Positions 26,442 to 35,127 of a stretch of DNA of 37,067 nt are shown here, piece after piece; position 1 is the first letter of the stretch; the number at the start of each line of letters is the position of its first letter. Position numbers and translations under genes: made by a program. Origin of the DNA: CAZTZY01 sp964617765 (lineage in GTDB: Bacteria; Pseudomonadota; Gammaproteobacteria; Pseudomonadales; DT-91); NCBI GenBank assembly GCA_964617765.1, contig CAZTZY010000018.1, positions 1 through 37,067 of the forward strand, read 5' to 3'. The notes under the pieces are model-generated. The model saw only the letters and a list, made by a program, of their open reading frames with translations. It ran no database searches and had not been told where the DNA came from.

Positions 26442-26459
26442 GGGCAGGCAGGCCTGCCC
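26442..26459. repeat. GC-rich hairpin inside the cobalamin operon
   Basis: GGGCAGG (26442-26448) and CCTGCCC (26453-26459) are perfect arms with a CAGG loop, in the 50-bp gap between the lipoprotein gene and btuF. No T-tract follows on the minus strand, so it is more likely a REP-like or mRNA-stabilising element than a terminator. Confidence 0.55.
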
Positions 26460-26479
26460 TTTAATGATGCCATATAGAG

Positions 26480-27709
26480 TTAAAGCTCGGCAAACACCAC
26501 GCCAGCCGGATTAAATTGGGTTTCAACTTCATCAATAATTTCATTATTGGCAGTATCAATAACCAGCACCCTTGGGTTAGCCAGGTCGGCAAGGCTTACC
26601 CAAAGACTGTTTTGCGGGCCAAGATTGATACTCGGAATATCATCAGGATAGGCATCGTCACCTAAACCTGCAACATTTCGCCAATAGACCTGGCCGGTAC
26701 TCGGGTTAAATTCATGCAAGGAGTTATCACCCCAACCGGCATAACCAATAAAATATCCCAGCGTATCTGACACAATCACCAAGCCGGCAATCTGTCCATA
26801 AGGATGCGATAATGCATCACCATCATCAACAATGAGATCCGTGCTATAGTCATCAAGAAAAACCTTTTCAATGCCGCCTTTATAATCTGCCGGAATACTG
26901 CCATCCCATGATTCGTAAGCACCTACAGATTGTACATACAAGCCTGCATCTGCTTGATAAGTGATTCTTTCAGGATTATTGGTTTGTAACTGAATACCAA
27001 AAAGTTCGGTAGGGGCATCAAGATTATCGGTATCTATTTCGGTGTCTGTTGCAGTATCAATCACCACAACGTAAGCATTACTATTTACGATAGTAAAATT
27101 ATCCTGGCGTTGTAAGGTGAGAAATAATTTACCGTCAACGATTACGCCATCGGAGATCTCGGGAGAACCGTCAGCACTGCCTGTTGATGGCTCGTTATAA
27201 TCACTCATGTCTATTTCATCGATCTTGAAATCATTTTCAGTGGCCGCCGATGGATTCACTATCCATATAAACGGGCTGTTATAACGGATTAAATAAGCCT
27301 TGGTTTCACTGAGGAAAACCAGTTGGTAAGGATTGCTGGTGGGATCCTCGCTATTATCCAGGGTTGAATACGTGTAAACGGGCGTATCCGGGTTAGTAAT
27401 GGAATACTTGGTAATGGTATCTATGCCATAACGGCCGATACGATAAAAGTTTTCACCGTAGGCGGCTACGCTGTAATCTGAAAGACCGTTGGCATAATTA
27501 CCTGATTTTGCCGTGAGTTTTCCAGTGTCAATACCATGTTCAATATTGACCAACTCTATATCACTGTCAGAATAGTCAGAAGCAACAGTATTGATTATCG
27601 CAGCAGCATCAAGACTGCCGACAAAATTATTGTTGTCATCCTTACTGCAGCTCGATATTTGCAAGCTTGCCAGAATAGTTACTAGCGTAAATAGTGTTTT
27701 GTGTTGCAT
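26480..27709 (-). CDS. BtuG-like surface lipoprotein (probable beta-propeller) in the cobalamin operon
   Basis: The ATG at 27709, with AGGAG 7 bp upstream, gives 409 residues starting MQHKTLFTLVTILASLQISSC, a lipoprotein signal with Cys in ISSC followed by SKDDNNN. The acidic residues after Cys resemble surface-exported lipoproteins. The mature part repeats a propeller-like pattern of strands: FYRIGRYGIDTITKYSI, AYLIRYNSPFIWIVNP, KLFLTLQRQDNF, YVVVIDTATDTEID, GLYVQSVG, SLHEFNPSTGQVYWRN, SLWVSLADLANPRVLVIDT. It begins 13 bp after btuB. In Bacteroides, BtuG-type beta-propeller lipoproteins cap BtuB and capture B12; by analogy this could do the same. Homology to BtuG itself is not established. 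Confidence 0.7.
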   Translation of the reverse strand: MQHKTLFTLVTILASLQISSCSKDDNNNFVGSLDAAAIINTVASDYSDSDIELVNIEHGIDTGKLTAKSGNYANGLSDYSVAAYGENFYRIGRYGIDTITKYSITNPDTPVYTYSTLDNSEDPTSNPYQLVFLSETKAYLIRYNSPFIWIVNPSAATENDFKIDEIDMSDYNEPSTGSADGSPEISDGVIVDGKLFLTLQRQDNFTIVNSNAYVVVIDTATDTEIDTDNLDAPTELFGIQLQTNNPERITYQADAGLYVQSVGAYESWDGSIPADYKGGIEKVFLDDYSTDLIVDDGDALSHPYGQIAGLVIVSDTLGYFIGYAGWGDNSLHEFNPSTGQVYWRNVAGLGDDAYPDDIPSINLGPQNSLWVSLADLANPRVLVIDTANNEIIDEVETQFNPAGVVFAEL

Positions 27710-27722
27710 GGTTTTCTCCTGT

Positions 27723-29717
27723 TTAAAATTCATAATGAACGCTGGTGCTGAAATTGCGCCCGGCATTCGGCATTCGGTTAAAATCACTGTATTGTTTATC
27801 TAACAGATTGTTGGCGCTGACATTGAATATCCAGGCTTGTAACTGCCAGGTATAGATCAGGTTAAGGCTTTCTTTTTTTCCGGCTTTTACGGTATTGGCT
27901 GCGGTGTAATACAGGTCGTCATCCAACTGGTAACTGGCCGTAAGATTATGCTCGTTGAATAACCAGTTCAGAGCTGTGTAATAACCGTAATGGTAAATGC
28001 CATGCAATTTCTTGCCTTTTGCGGCCTTGATATTCGACCGGTTTTCAGAATCCATCGTGTAGCCACTGACTTCATAGCTGAATGCATCGTTGATGAACCA
28101 GTTTATATGGTATTCAGCCCCAATAATGTTGGCCTTGCTGGTATTGCTCGGATGTCCAACGCCACGGGAATCGTAAGACACATAAATGCCATCAGTAATA
28201 TTTTTGTTAAAGAGGGTTAATCCGGTATCAATGGCAGCATTGTTGAAACGGATGCCACCATCGATCGTTTTACTGGCTTCCGGCTTTAAATCAGGGTCAC
28301 CGATATAATTACCAAACTCGCCAAATTTTTCAGCAAGGGTAGGGATGCGAATGAGTTGCGCCACATTGCCCTTGATAGTCCAGTGTTTTGCAAACACGTA
28401 GCTGGCACCGATTTGCTCGCTATGTTCCTGATCGGTGCTATCCAGGCATCGCTGGTTAGTGTTACTGCAGCTGGCACTGAATGAATGTATTGCTGCATCG
28501 GATTCATCATTTACATAATAGTTGCGGATAATGCCGTACAGCGAAAATGCCTTATTGACTTTCCATACATCAGAAATTGCCGTAACCCATTTATCCCGGT
28601 CGGTATCAATTTGCTCATCATTGGCTAACTGGTTAGATTTATCAATCCATGCTTTACTGAAATCCATCGAGGCGCTCAGGTTTTGTCGGGCGAATCGATA
28701 TTCGATATACAGGCTAGTGCCCAGGGTTTTTTCCAGCATCTTCACATACTGCGGCTGTAATGACATGCTCTGCCCAATATCCTTGTAGGTATTGTTGCTC
28801 TGGTTATTGTAAAAGCGGGTGCCCCAGTTTAAATTCTCATCCAGCGACTCAATACTGACAATATTGCGGATATTTTCTGTGTCGAATGTTGCGGCGGGTT
28901 CGATTTTGTTTTGCATGGTCGGCAAATCATTTAGCGCATGCGAATAACCGGTCATCACATTCAGCAACAGCTTATCGTTAATATCATGCTGCATTTTGCC
29001 TATGATATCTTGTTGTTCGAATGCAGCGTTTTCACGATGGTGGCTATTGCCAGCACTAACGTTAGGGAAGAGCTCTGGCGACACAGTAAAGTTGTTATCC
29101 GAACTTAAGGTACTGCCAGCAAAAATTACCTGGGTAGCGCTGCTGCCGCCCCAAAAGCTGCCACCGGCCTGACGGGTATTGAATGAGCCATAGCCGATGC
29201 CCGCCTTGCCACCCAAATCGCCGCCTGTGAGTTTGCGCGTTCGGATATTGATGGCGCCAGCCAGGTTGCCATCGGTTAATTGCACCGGGGTAAAATCTGG
29301 ATAAACTTCGATGGCTTCGGTCATTTCTGCAGGCACAATGCCCAAATTGCTATAGCCGCTAAATGCACTGCTCAACAAAATACCATCGAGATAAACGTTC
29401 ACCTGCTTGCCGGTTGAACCACGGATAGACGCGGAACTGTAGCCACCCACGCCGCCGGTACTAAAAGTTTGCACCGAAGGTAACTGGTTAATGATCTGGC
29501 TCATATCCACGAGTCGATTATCAAAAGCTTCACGCGTAACAATGCTCTCGAAGCCGTTATAGTCATCGAGGTTAACCTCAGCCACATTGCGCGGTTCGAT
29601 TTTTTCAGCGATCACTTCGATCGTTTGTAGTTTGTCTGCGTGGCTTGCCGTGGCAAAACTGCCCATAGTCAACAGGCACAATAAAGCCAACGCAGGGATT
29701 AACTGCTTAAAGTACAA
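27723..29717 (-). CDS. btuB: TonB-dependent cobalamin receptor
   Basis: The 664-residue protein has a signal peptide (MYFKQLIPALALLCLLTMGSFATASHA), a TonB-box-like IEVIAEK near the mature N-terminus, a plug with VNVYLDGILLSS and GNLAGAINIRTRK, and a long barrel of strands ending SVHYEF with C-terminal Phe. The start is TTG at 29717, with GAGG 8 bp upstream; no ATG is in frame downstream of the last stop. The cobalamin riboswitch directly upstream identifies the substrate. It uses TonB energy to bring cobalamin across the outer membrane. Confidence 0.92.
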   Translation of the reverse strand: MYFKQLIPALALLCLLTMGSFATASHADKLQTIEVIAEKIEPRNVAEVNLDDYNGFESIVTREAFDNRLVDMSQIINQLPSVQTFSTGGVGGYSSASIRGSTGKQVNVYLDGILLSSAFSGYSNLGIVPAEMTEAIEVYPDFTPVQLTDGNLAGAINIRTRKLTGGDLGGKAGIGYGSFNTRQAGGSFWGGSSATQVIFAGSTLSSDNNFTVSPELFPNVSAGNSHHRENAAFEQQDIIGKMQHDINDKLLLNVMTGYSHALNDLPTMQNKIEPAATFDTENIRNIVSIESLDENLNWGTRFYNNQSNNTYKDIGQSMSLQPQYVKMLEKTLGTSLYIEYRFARQNLSASMDFSKAWIDKSNQLANDEQIDTDRDKWVTAISDVWKVNKAFSLYGIIRNYYVNDESDAAIHSFSASCSNTNQRCLDSTDQEHSEQIGASYVFAKHWTIKGNVAQLIRIPTLAEKFGEFGNYIGDPDLKPEASKTIDGGIRFNNAAIDTGLTLFNKNITDGIYVSYDSRGVGHPSNTSKANIIGAEYHINWFINDAFSYEVSGYTMDSENRSNIKAAKGKKLHGIYHYGYYTALNWLFNEHNLTASYQLDDDLYYTAANTVKAGKKESLNLIYTWQLQAWIFNVSANNLLDKQYSDFNRMPNAGRNFSTSVHYEF

Positions 29718-29745
29718 AAAAATTGCCTCTACAGTGTTACATTCG

Positions 29746-29771
29746 GTTTATCAGCAACCCCGCCGATAAAC
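29746..29771 (-). promoter_or_regulatory. Hairpin in the riboswitch expression platform
   Basis: GTTTATC (29746-29752) and GATAAAC (29765-29771) are perfect 7-bp arms between the riboswitch B12 box and the btuB ribosome binding site. No T-tract follows on the minus strand, so control would be more likely at translation than by termination. Confidence 0.45.
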
Positions 29772-29789
29772 AGTGACAGCCACAATGGC

Positions 29790-29956
29790 TGGTGAAGGTA
29801 GGTCTCCTGGCTTATACGTCAAACTCCCATTGCGCCTTCCCGGCTAATGCCAGTGGCGGTGAGCAATGAAATTCGTATCTACAGTTGCGGGGGCAGCCAC
29901 AGTATTACCAAATGGAGGTTTGGCTCACTGTGTTCCCATTTAATCCCATAGGAACC
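29790..29956 (-). ncRNA. Cobalamin (AdoCbl) riboswitch
   Basis: On the minus strand the leader contains the conserved elements in order: GGTTCCTATGGGATTAAATGG (P1/P2 entry, here from 29956), a GTGAGCC stretch, GCTGCCCCCGCAACTGTA, ATTGCTCACCGCCACTGGC, GGGAAGGC, and the B12 box AAGCCAGGAGACC at 29801-29813. This is the standard cobalamin riboswitch that shuts down B12 uptake genes when adenosylcobalamin is plentiful. It starts just after the predicted transcription start of the btuB promoter. Confidence 0.95.
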
Positions 29957-29967
29957 TTCTGCGGCAG

Positions 29968-29995
29968 ATAATAGATTTTTAACTTTAAAAGTCAA
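29968..29995 (-). promoter_or_regulatory. Sigma70-like promoter of the cobalamin operon
   Basis: On the minus strand TTGACT (29990-29995) and TATTAT (29968-29973) are separated by 16 bp. The predicted start near 29961 is right at the 5' edge of the riboswitch. Confidence 0.65.
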
Positions 29996-30100
29996 TATAA
30001 AAAGCCTTCATGATAGTTGCATTCGCTGAGTGGCAAGCCCCATCCCAGATAAAACCCGCATGAAACACTTTATCAATACATACCGCACGGCATATCATGA

Positions 30101-30793
30101 ATGCATCAATGGCAAACCCTGCAAGGCAGTTTTCCCGTGTTTTATCCCGCAGTATGGAATGAATTTGTACAACAGAAGTATTGCCGCGGTGCGCAACAGC
30201 GTGAATATCCCGAGTGGCATAAACAGCGTGAGCGCTATTTTATCTGGGCCATCGATGCCGATACCCGGGAATTGCAAGAACGCATTAATCGCTATAAAAA
30301 CAGCCTGAAACCCTATTTAGTTGATAACTATCATCGCCAGCCGCATATCACCCTGGCGGTCAGTGGCTTTTTAAGTGAGCAGCCACAACATAATGATGAT
30401 ATTGCGCCAGCAACTATCGATCAGCAGGTTCAGGCATTAAAGGCGTTAGCATTAAAACCTTTTACTTTGACAGTAGGTGGCGCCAACAGTTTTGCAACAG
30501 CGCCATTCCTGGAAGTGAAAGAACAATGCAATACGTTAGAAATTATTCGGCAAGTATTCAATTCAACACACAATGATTTTCGCACCATGCGGTATGTGCC
30601 ACATATCACGCTGGGAATTTACAATCATGATCATCCTGCAGCATCAATAACAGCGAAGATGATCGATGTACATGAAGAAGCTCTTGAAATTCCGGTTCAG
30701 CGTGTTGTTTTGTATTCCTATGCAGCCAGTGATATTGGCTCGGCCTTGCGCGAGGAACGGGTGGTGTGGATTGATGGTGTTGAGTGTGGATAA
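30101..30793 (+). CDS. 2H phosphoesterase (2'-5' RNA ligase family)
   Basis: The 230-residue protein has the two HxT motifs that define the 2H phosphoesterase fold: PHITLAVSGF (His82, Thr84) and PHITLGIYN (His168, Thr170), with roughly 85 residues between them. Both sit in the expected strand positions. Family members act on 2',3'-cyclic phosphates or 2'-5' linkages in RNA or nucleotides; the substrate is unknown here. There is no signal peptide. It stands alone, divergent from btuB with the riboswitch promoter between them, and no link to cobalamin is implied. Confidence 0.8.
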   Translation: MHQWQTLQGSFPVFYPAVWNEFVQQKYCRGAQQREYPEWHKQRERYFIWAIDADTRELQERINRYKNSLKPYLVDNYHRQPHITLAVSGFLSEQPQHNDDIAPATIDQQVQALKALALKPFTLTVGGANSFATAPFLEVKEQCNTLEIIRQVFNSTHNDFRTMRYVPHITLGIYNHDHPAASITAKMIDVHEEALEIPVQRVVLYSYAASDIGSALREERVVWIDGVECG

Positions 30794-31007
30794 ATTACGC
30801 GAATCAACCTGAAATAAATATTGGAGCATTCGCTTGTTCATTTATCCAGATAAAATCTTAATCACAATATAAGAAGTATTAGTCACATTTTTACATGATC
30901 TACGAACACAGTAGAAATACTTTTTTCATGTAATCTTTGCTAATCATCTTTTTGATACTAGTATGAATAATATTATTTTTTATTAATGCAACACGAGAAT
31001 TAATACC

Positions 31008-31781
31008 ATGGTTTTTACCCTTAAGCCTGCACGATATTCAGTATTTGTATTTCTCATAGCTTTTTCATTGAATTCCTCAGCTCAATATGAGCACTTAATG
31101 GATGATATTGTCACTGAAATGGCGTTACAGGGAGATTTGGATGCAGATACAGCATATTCTGAAATGTTTAATGGTAAGCTGCGATTTTGGATGAAGCTGG
31201 AAGATTTAACAACCAATCCCTTTATGATAGAGGTTAATCATTTTCGTTATCTTCCACCCACCTTAGAGCAAAAAGCATTTGCTGATTCAATCTATAAAAA
31301 AACACTTGAAAATATTATAAATAAAAAATGGTATATAGAAAAAGAAGCAATAAAATCAGGGTATCTATTGAACCCTGATTTTGATTCGACCCATTATTTT
31401 AATAATGATTATTTGTATGATGGAAAAGAATTTGATCCAAAGAGACCGGAATTTCTTATCTTTCAGCCAACTATTTATGGTCGTGTTCTTATAGGAGTTA
31501 TGTTTAATGCTGACACCCACTTAGGTCATGGTCCGCAGCTGGGAGGAAACCTTACTGTTTGGCATTTTCACACACAACCAGGTTCTTGCTGGGATGGACA
31601 TATTCGTCGATTTCAACTTGCAGTAGATAAATACTGTGAACAAGGCAAGTATTCTGACAGAAGCCCTGAAATGATTCATGTCTGGTTTGTTAATCACCCT
31701 TCGGGAATTTTTGGATCTTCTATGGGATTCAGGATACCGCTTGAAGAAATTGATAGAGTTCAAAACCTTTATCGTAACTAA
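31008..31781 (+). CDS. Secreted His/Cys-rich protein of unknown family
   Basis: The 257-residue protein has a signal peptide ending near SSA-QYEH (residues 1-25). The C-terminal half is rich in potential metal ligands: THLGHG (His171, His174), VWHFHTQPGSCWDGH (His186, His188, Cys194, His198), Cys210, and MIHVWFVNHPSGIFG (His224, His230). The spacing suggests a periplasmic or extracellular metal site, possibly with a Cys194-Cys210 disulfide. I do not recognise the family. Codon use is AT-rich compared with genes left of 30800. It is the first gene of the AT-rich cluster and precedes the HDO gene by 257 bp. Confidence 0.7.
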   Translation: MVFTLKPARYSVFVFLIAFSLNSSAQYEHLMDDIVTEMALQGDLDADTAYSEMFNGKLRFWMKLEDLTTNPFMIEVNHFRYLPPTLEQKAFADSIYKKTLENIINKKWYIEKEAIKSGYLLNPDFDSTHYFNNDYLYDGKEFDPKRPEFLIFQPTIYGRVLIGVMFNADTHLGHGPQLGGNLTVWHFHTQPGSCWDGHIRRFQLAVDKYCEQGKYSDRSPEMIHVWFVNHPSGIFGSSMGFRIPLEEIDRVQNLYRN

Positions 31782-31983
31782 CTACATAGTTTTACAGAAA
31801 ATAGACATTCTTGGATGTTTATGTTGTTTTATGTTTCTATGCGGCCTTTCTCCTTTGTGTGAGAAGTACTTCTTGGAGAAGAGGAATTTTAGATATTGAT
31901 GATCCAGAGTGTTTCAATCTGGCCAATTCGTGCATCCTTTTAGGGCAAATAACCGATAAATTAACCAGGATATCGTAATAGTC

Positions 31984-32012
31984 TTTACATATTCTGGATA
32001 TTCAACTATAAA
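31984..32012 (+). promoter_or_regulatory. Sigma70-like promoter of the HDO gene
   Basis: TTTACA (31984-31989) and TATAAA (32007-32012) are separated by a 17-bp spacer. The predicted start near 32019 leaves a leader of about 20 nt before the ATG at 32039, so this gene need not depend on the promoter of the preceding gene. Confidence 0.6.
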
Positions 32013-32038
32013 AAATACACTATTTTTAATATTACCTT

Positions 32039-32812
32039 ATGAATGTAAATCTTAATAAGCACCAACACGCTCAGGATGTCCAAAGCATGTATAACGTCAT
32101 CGACACTGAAAAAATTAGGGCTTTACAAATTAAGCACGCCTGGATTGTCGAGCCTATCTATAGGGCAAGTGAACATGTCAAAACAACCCCGTTTTTTGAC
32201 TGGATAAATAATCTTACTGATCCTGTTCAATTTAAAGATGCAGCTTTGCCCTTATATTATCACTCTGCCACTTTTCCAAAAGTGATGGGCTTGATGTTGG
32301 GCTTAACCCCAATGTCAGAAAATTTCATGATGCCATTTTATGCAACGCACGCATATGGAGAAGCACATCACCATCAGATGCTAATGCGTTGGATGCTTGA
32401 ATTTAAAATTGTTAATAGCAAGTCTGAAATTGATGATTTTATTCCAAATACTGAAACCAATGCCTGTGTAAATTATGCGTATCAGATGGCTATTGAACAA
32501 GATAGAGATAAATGGTTAGTTGGGTTGAATAGCGGCATAGAGCGTTGCTCGAATGAATTTTTCAAGATTGTTGCGCCAAAAATGCACGCATTAAATGCAG
32601 GTGATGAATATTTTGACGTGCATGTGGAGGCGGATGAGCATCACAGTATTATGGGATTGGAGTACATAGAACAACAAAATCCTGATTCACAACGTGGTGA
32701 AGAATTAATCCATAAAGCCCTTGAAGGAATTGAGTTATGGGGCCGTATGCTAAACTCCTGGATAGGCGAAGATATTCGTCTGAAATTCAATTTTGACGGA
32801 AAAGCAATCTAG
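32039..32812 (+). CDS. Haem-oxygenase-like diiron protein (HDO fold, iron-containing redox enzyme family)
   Basis: The 257-residue all-helical protein has the ligand pattern of haem-oxygenase-like diiron oxidases (PF14518-type). HAYGEAHHHQ supplies Glu108 and one of His110-112, GIERCSNEF supplies Glu168, and DVHVEADEHHSIMG supplies His195, Asp199 and His201/202. Members of this superfamily include UndA, BesC, SznF and the related CADD and PqqC folds, doing O2-dependent desaturation, N-oxygenation or C-C cleavage. The substrate here is unknown. There is no signal peptide, so it is cytoplasmic, unlike two of its neighbours. ATG at 32087 (AGGA upstream) is an alternative start. Confidence 0.8.
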   Translation: MNVNLNKHQHAQDVQSMYNVIDTEKIRALQIKHAWIVEPIYRASEHVKTTPFFDWINNLTDPVQFKDAALPLYYHSATFPKVMGLMLGLTPMSENFMMPFYATHAYGEAHHHQMLMRWMLEFKIVNSKSEIDDFIPNTETNACVNYAYQMAIEQDRDKWLVGLNSGIERCSNEFFKIVAPKMHALNAGDEYFDVHVEADEHHSIMGLEYIEQQNPDSQRGEELIHKALEGIELWGRMLNSWIGEDIRLKFNFDGKAI

Positions 32813-32907
32813 TTAGTCTAATAACCACAATTCAGGCGAATCAAGTAATGGCATACACAATCCCTGTTTTTTAACCCTTCAAATTCTCAAGAATCAGTTG
32901 GTTATGC

Positions 32908-35127
32908 CTATTCATGCGCATGATGATGTTCTGACAATATTGATGATGGATTTTTCAATTTTTTCAGATTCAGATAAACAGGGCTCAAAGTGCCTTCCTT
33001 GATATATACAAAACTATTAAGACTTAAGTCATGGAAAATTTCAGGCTGTAAATCACCTCGCCAAAGAATACTCAGTGATTTGATTTTTAATGCATTACCA
33101 AGCCCAACTTCTACTTGCAAAGGGTTTGAACCGAGTGTGCTGCCATGGCTAACAACCCTGTATATGTCCTGTTCGCCATTATTGGTTTCTACGATAAAAT
33201 GTAATTTAGCGCCTATGGCAGAGCGGTTTGCCATAACACCTTCCATTCGCACAGTAATCCATTTATTTGTATTCCCCGGATTTTGATAGAGGGAAGGGAA
33301 GAATTTATCACCTGGAAATGCGCCGCCAAACTGGGCTAGAATATCCGAATCCCCATCATTATCATAATCAGCAAAAGCAATACCATGTCCTTTTTGCAAG
33401 TTTCCTACTCCTGCTGAATGGGTTACATCAATATACTTTTTCCCATTGATATTCAGGAATAAGCGATTGGGTTCAATCAAGTCAAGTGTGGATCCACCTG
33501 TACCTAAATACACATCCAGGAAACCGTCATTATTTGCATCACCAAAATTAATACCCATCGTAGGCAAGTAAAAATCCATGCCCATAGATTGGGTTACATC
33601 CCAAAATATTCCGTAACCCATATTCTTAAATAACCGGAAGGTTTCCCCTGGTACTTTAGTACCTTGATGTTGAGTGCCATATTGCACGCCTTTTGCCAAG
33701 CCATCAAAACTGGCAACAAAAATATCCATCCAACCATCGTTATCATAATCCAGGATATAACTGCCAAAACCATAATAAGGTTCTGGTTCATCTGCAGTGA
33801 CTGGTTGAAGGTAAAATCCATGACCCTTGTTGTTGATGTATAATTCGTATTTACCTTGTGTATAAGACAAAAACAAATCTTGCCAACCATCATTATTCAC
33901 ATCACCCCAAATAGAAGATTTACAGCGTTTATCGTTTTGGCCAAGCACTCCCATGCCTAATGTTTTTTTGAAGTGGCCATGATCATTTTTAAAGAGTTCA
34001 GGAAATTTAAGGTCATTACATACGAATAAATCTACCCAGCCATCGTTGTCATAATCCCCCCATGCAGACGCAAGGTTATAGTTTCTTGTGGTTTTTAAAC
34101 CAACACTTTCTGTGACATTCAGGAATTTGCCTTTGCCTGTATTTTGGTAAAATTGGTTGTGTCTGGGAGATAATTTGAGTTCATAATCATTTGTGTCCCA
34201 CGCGCCCCCATAAAAATAAACATCCAGATCGCCGTCATTGTCATAATCAGCGGAAATAATCCCGATATTGTGTTTAACTTCCGACACACCCGATTCAACA
34301 GATTTATCAATGAAACCACCATTGCCATCATTTTCAAAGTAGAGGGTCGTATCACAAAATCCGTTAGATGATAACATGAAATCCAGATAACCATCTTCGT
34401 TAAAATCATCAACTGCGACACCACCGGCTTCCTGTGAATAGTTTTGCAATCCAAGGGGTCCTGCGATATCAATAAACTTGCCAATATACGATTGCGATGC
34501 AAAGAGAGATGCAGGAAATAAATATTCTTGAGGCACACCATCCGGATAAGTGCCCAGTGTCTGGTGGGCTATGTTCAGTAGCCAAACGAGTCCTTCATCA
34601 CGTCCATAGGTATTCAAATATGTCATGAAGGAAGCAATAGCTGCAGTGGATCCGTTTTTATCTTTATGCCGGGCATTTTCTGACAAGGGGAATATACAGC
34701 TATCGGCATTATGGTTTTCAACACAGTTACGTAATTCCCCTAATCGAAACTCAAAGATACCCTTGTTGCGGAGAACGTCTTTTTTAAGTTGCGAAGATGA
34801 TTCAGAATCAGGAAGTTGTTTTGATAATTCATATGTGTCGTTGATTTCCAATACGCCTTTGTAAATTGAATCTTCTTCATACATATAGGCTTTCGATTTC
34901 AACAACTTAAGAGTGACTTGTTTGAACAATGTTGACTCATTGCTGTTTTCGACTGTCACATCGAGTAGCTGTTTTTCCAGATCATTAATTCGGGCGGCAC
35001 TGCAGTTTTTTACCGCTTCACAACTATTTTCGTTTTTTTCTGCATAAGTTACGCACTCAGACATTCCAAAAGCCATGGCCTTAATGCTATAGAATAAAAA
35101 AATACCAATAGTTAAATACCTGACCAT
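32908..35127 (-). CDS. Secreted FG-GAP/ASPIC-UnbV (CRTAC1-type) repeat protein with His-rich tail
   Basis: The 739-residue protein has a signal peptide (residues 1-19) and a helical Cys-containing N-terminal region (about 20-200). Seven FG-GAP/VCBS blades follow, each with a calcium-type D-x-D/N-x-D-G loop, centred near residues 243, 296, 360, 411, 462, 532 and 589 (for example DYDNDGDLDVYF, DVNNDGWQDLFL). An ASPIC/UnbV domain occupies about 635-710. The tail ends SEHHHAHE, a small His cluster. The blades should form a calcium-bound integrin-like propeller outside the cytoplasm. GAGG precedes the ATG. It is transcribed against the HDO gene, with 95 bp between their stops. Confidence 0.88.
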   Translation of the reverse strand: MVRYLTIGIFLFYSIKAMAFGMSECVTYAEKNENSCEAVKNCSAARINDLEKQLLDVTVENSNESTLFKQVTLKLLKSKAYMYEEDSIYKGVLEINDTYELSKQLPDSESSSQLKKDVLRNKGIFEFRLGELRNCVENHNADSCIFPLSENARHKDKNGSTAAIASFMTYLNTYGRDEGLVWLLNIAHQTLGTYPDGVPQEYLFPASLFASQSYIGKFIDIAGPLGLQNYSQEAGGVAVDDFNEDGYLDFMLSSNGFCDTTLYFENDGNGGFIDKSVESGVSEVKHNIGIISADYDNDGDLDVYFYGGAWDTNDYELKLSPRHNQFYQNTGKGKFLNVTESVGLKTTRNYNLASAWGDYDNDGWVDLFVCNDLKFPELFKNDHGHFKKTLGMGVLGQNDKRCKSSIWGDVNNDGWQDLFLSYTQGKYELYINNKGHGFYLQPVTADEPEPYYGFGSYILDYDNDGWMDIFVASFDGLAKGVQYGTQHQGTKVPGETFRLFKNMGYGIFWDVTQSMGMDFYLPTMGINFGDANNDGFLDVYLGTGGSTLDLIEPNRLFLNINGKKYIDVTHSAGVGNLQKGHGIAFADYDNDGDSDILAQFGGAFPGDKFFPSLYQNPGNTNKWITVRMEGVMANRSAIGAKLHFIVETNNGEQDIYRVVSHGSTLGSNPLQVEVGLGNALKIKSLSILWRGDLQPEIFHDLSLNSFVYIKEGTLSPVYLNLKKLKNPSSILSEHHHAHE

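Noticed and set aside
31862..31873. Perfect 12-bp palindrome AGAAGTACTTCT between the His/Cys protein and HDO genes
   Set aside because: It is not near the promoter found for the HDO gene and lacks a loop suitable for a terminator; one short palindrome in AT-rich DNA is weak evidence.
32813..32907. Shared terminator between the convergent HDO and FG-GAP genes
   Set aside because: Only a 6-bp GGCATA/TATGCC repeat is present, with a long loop and no T-tract.
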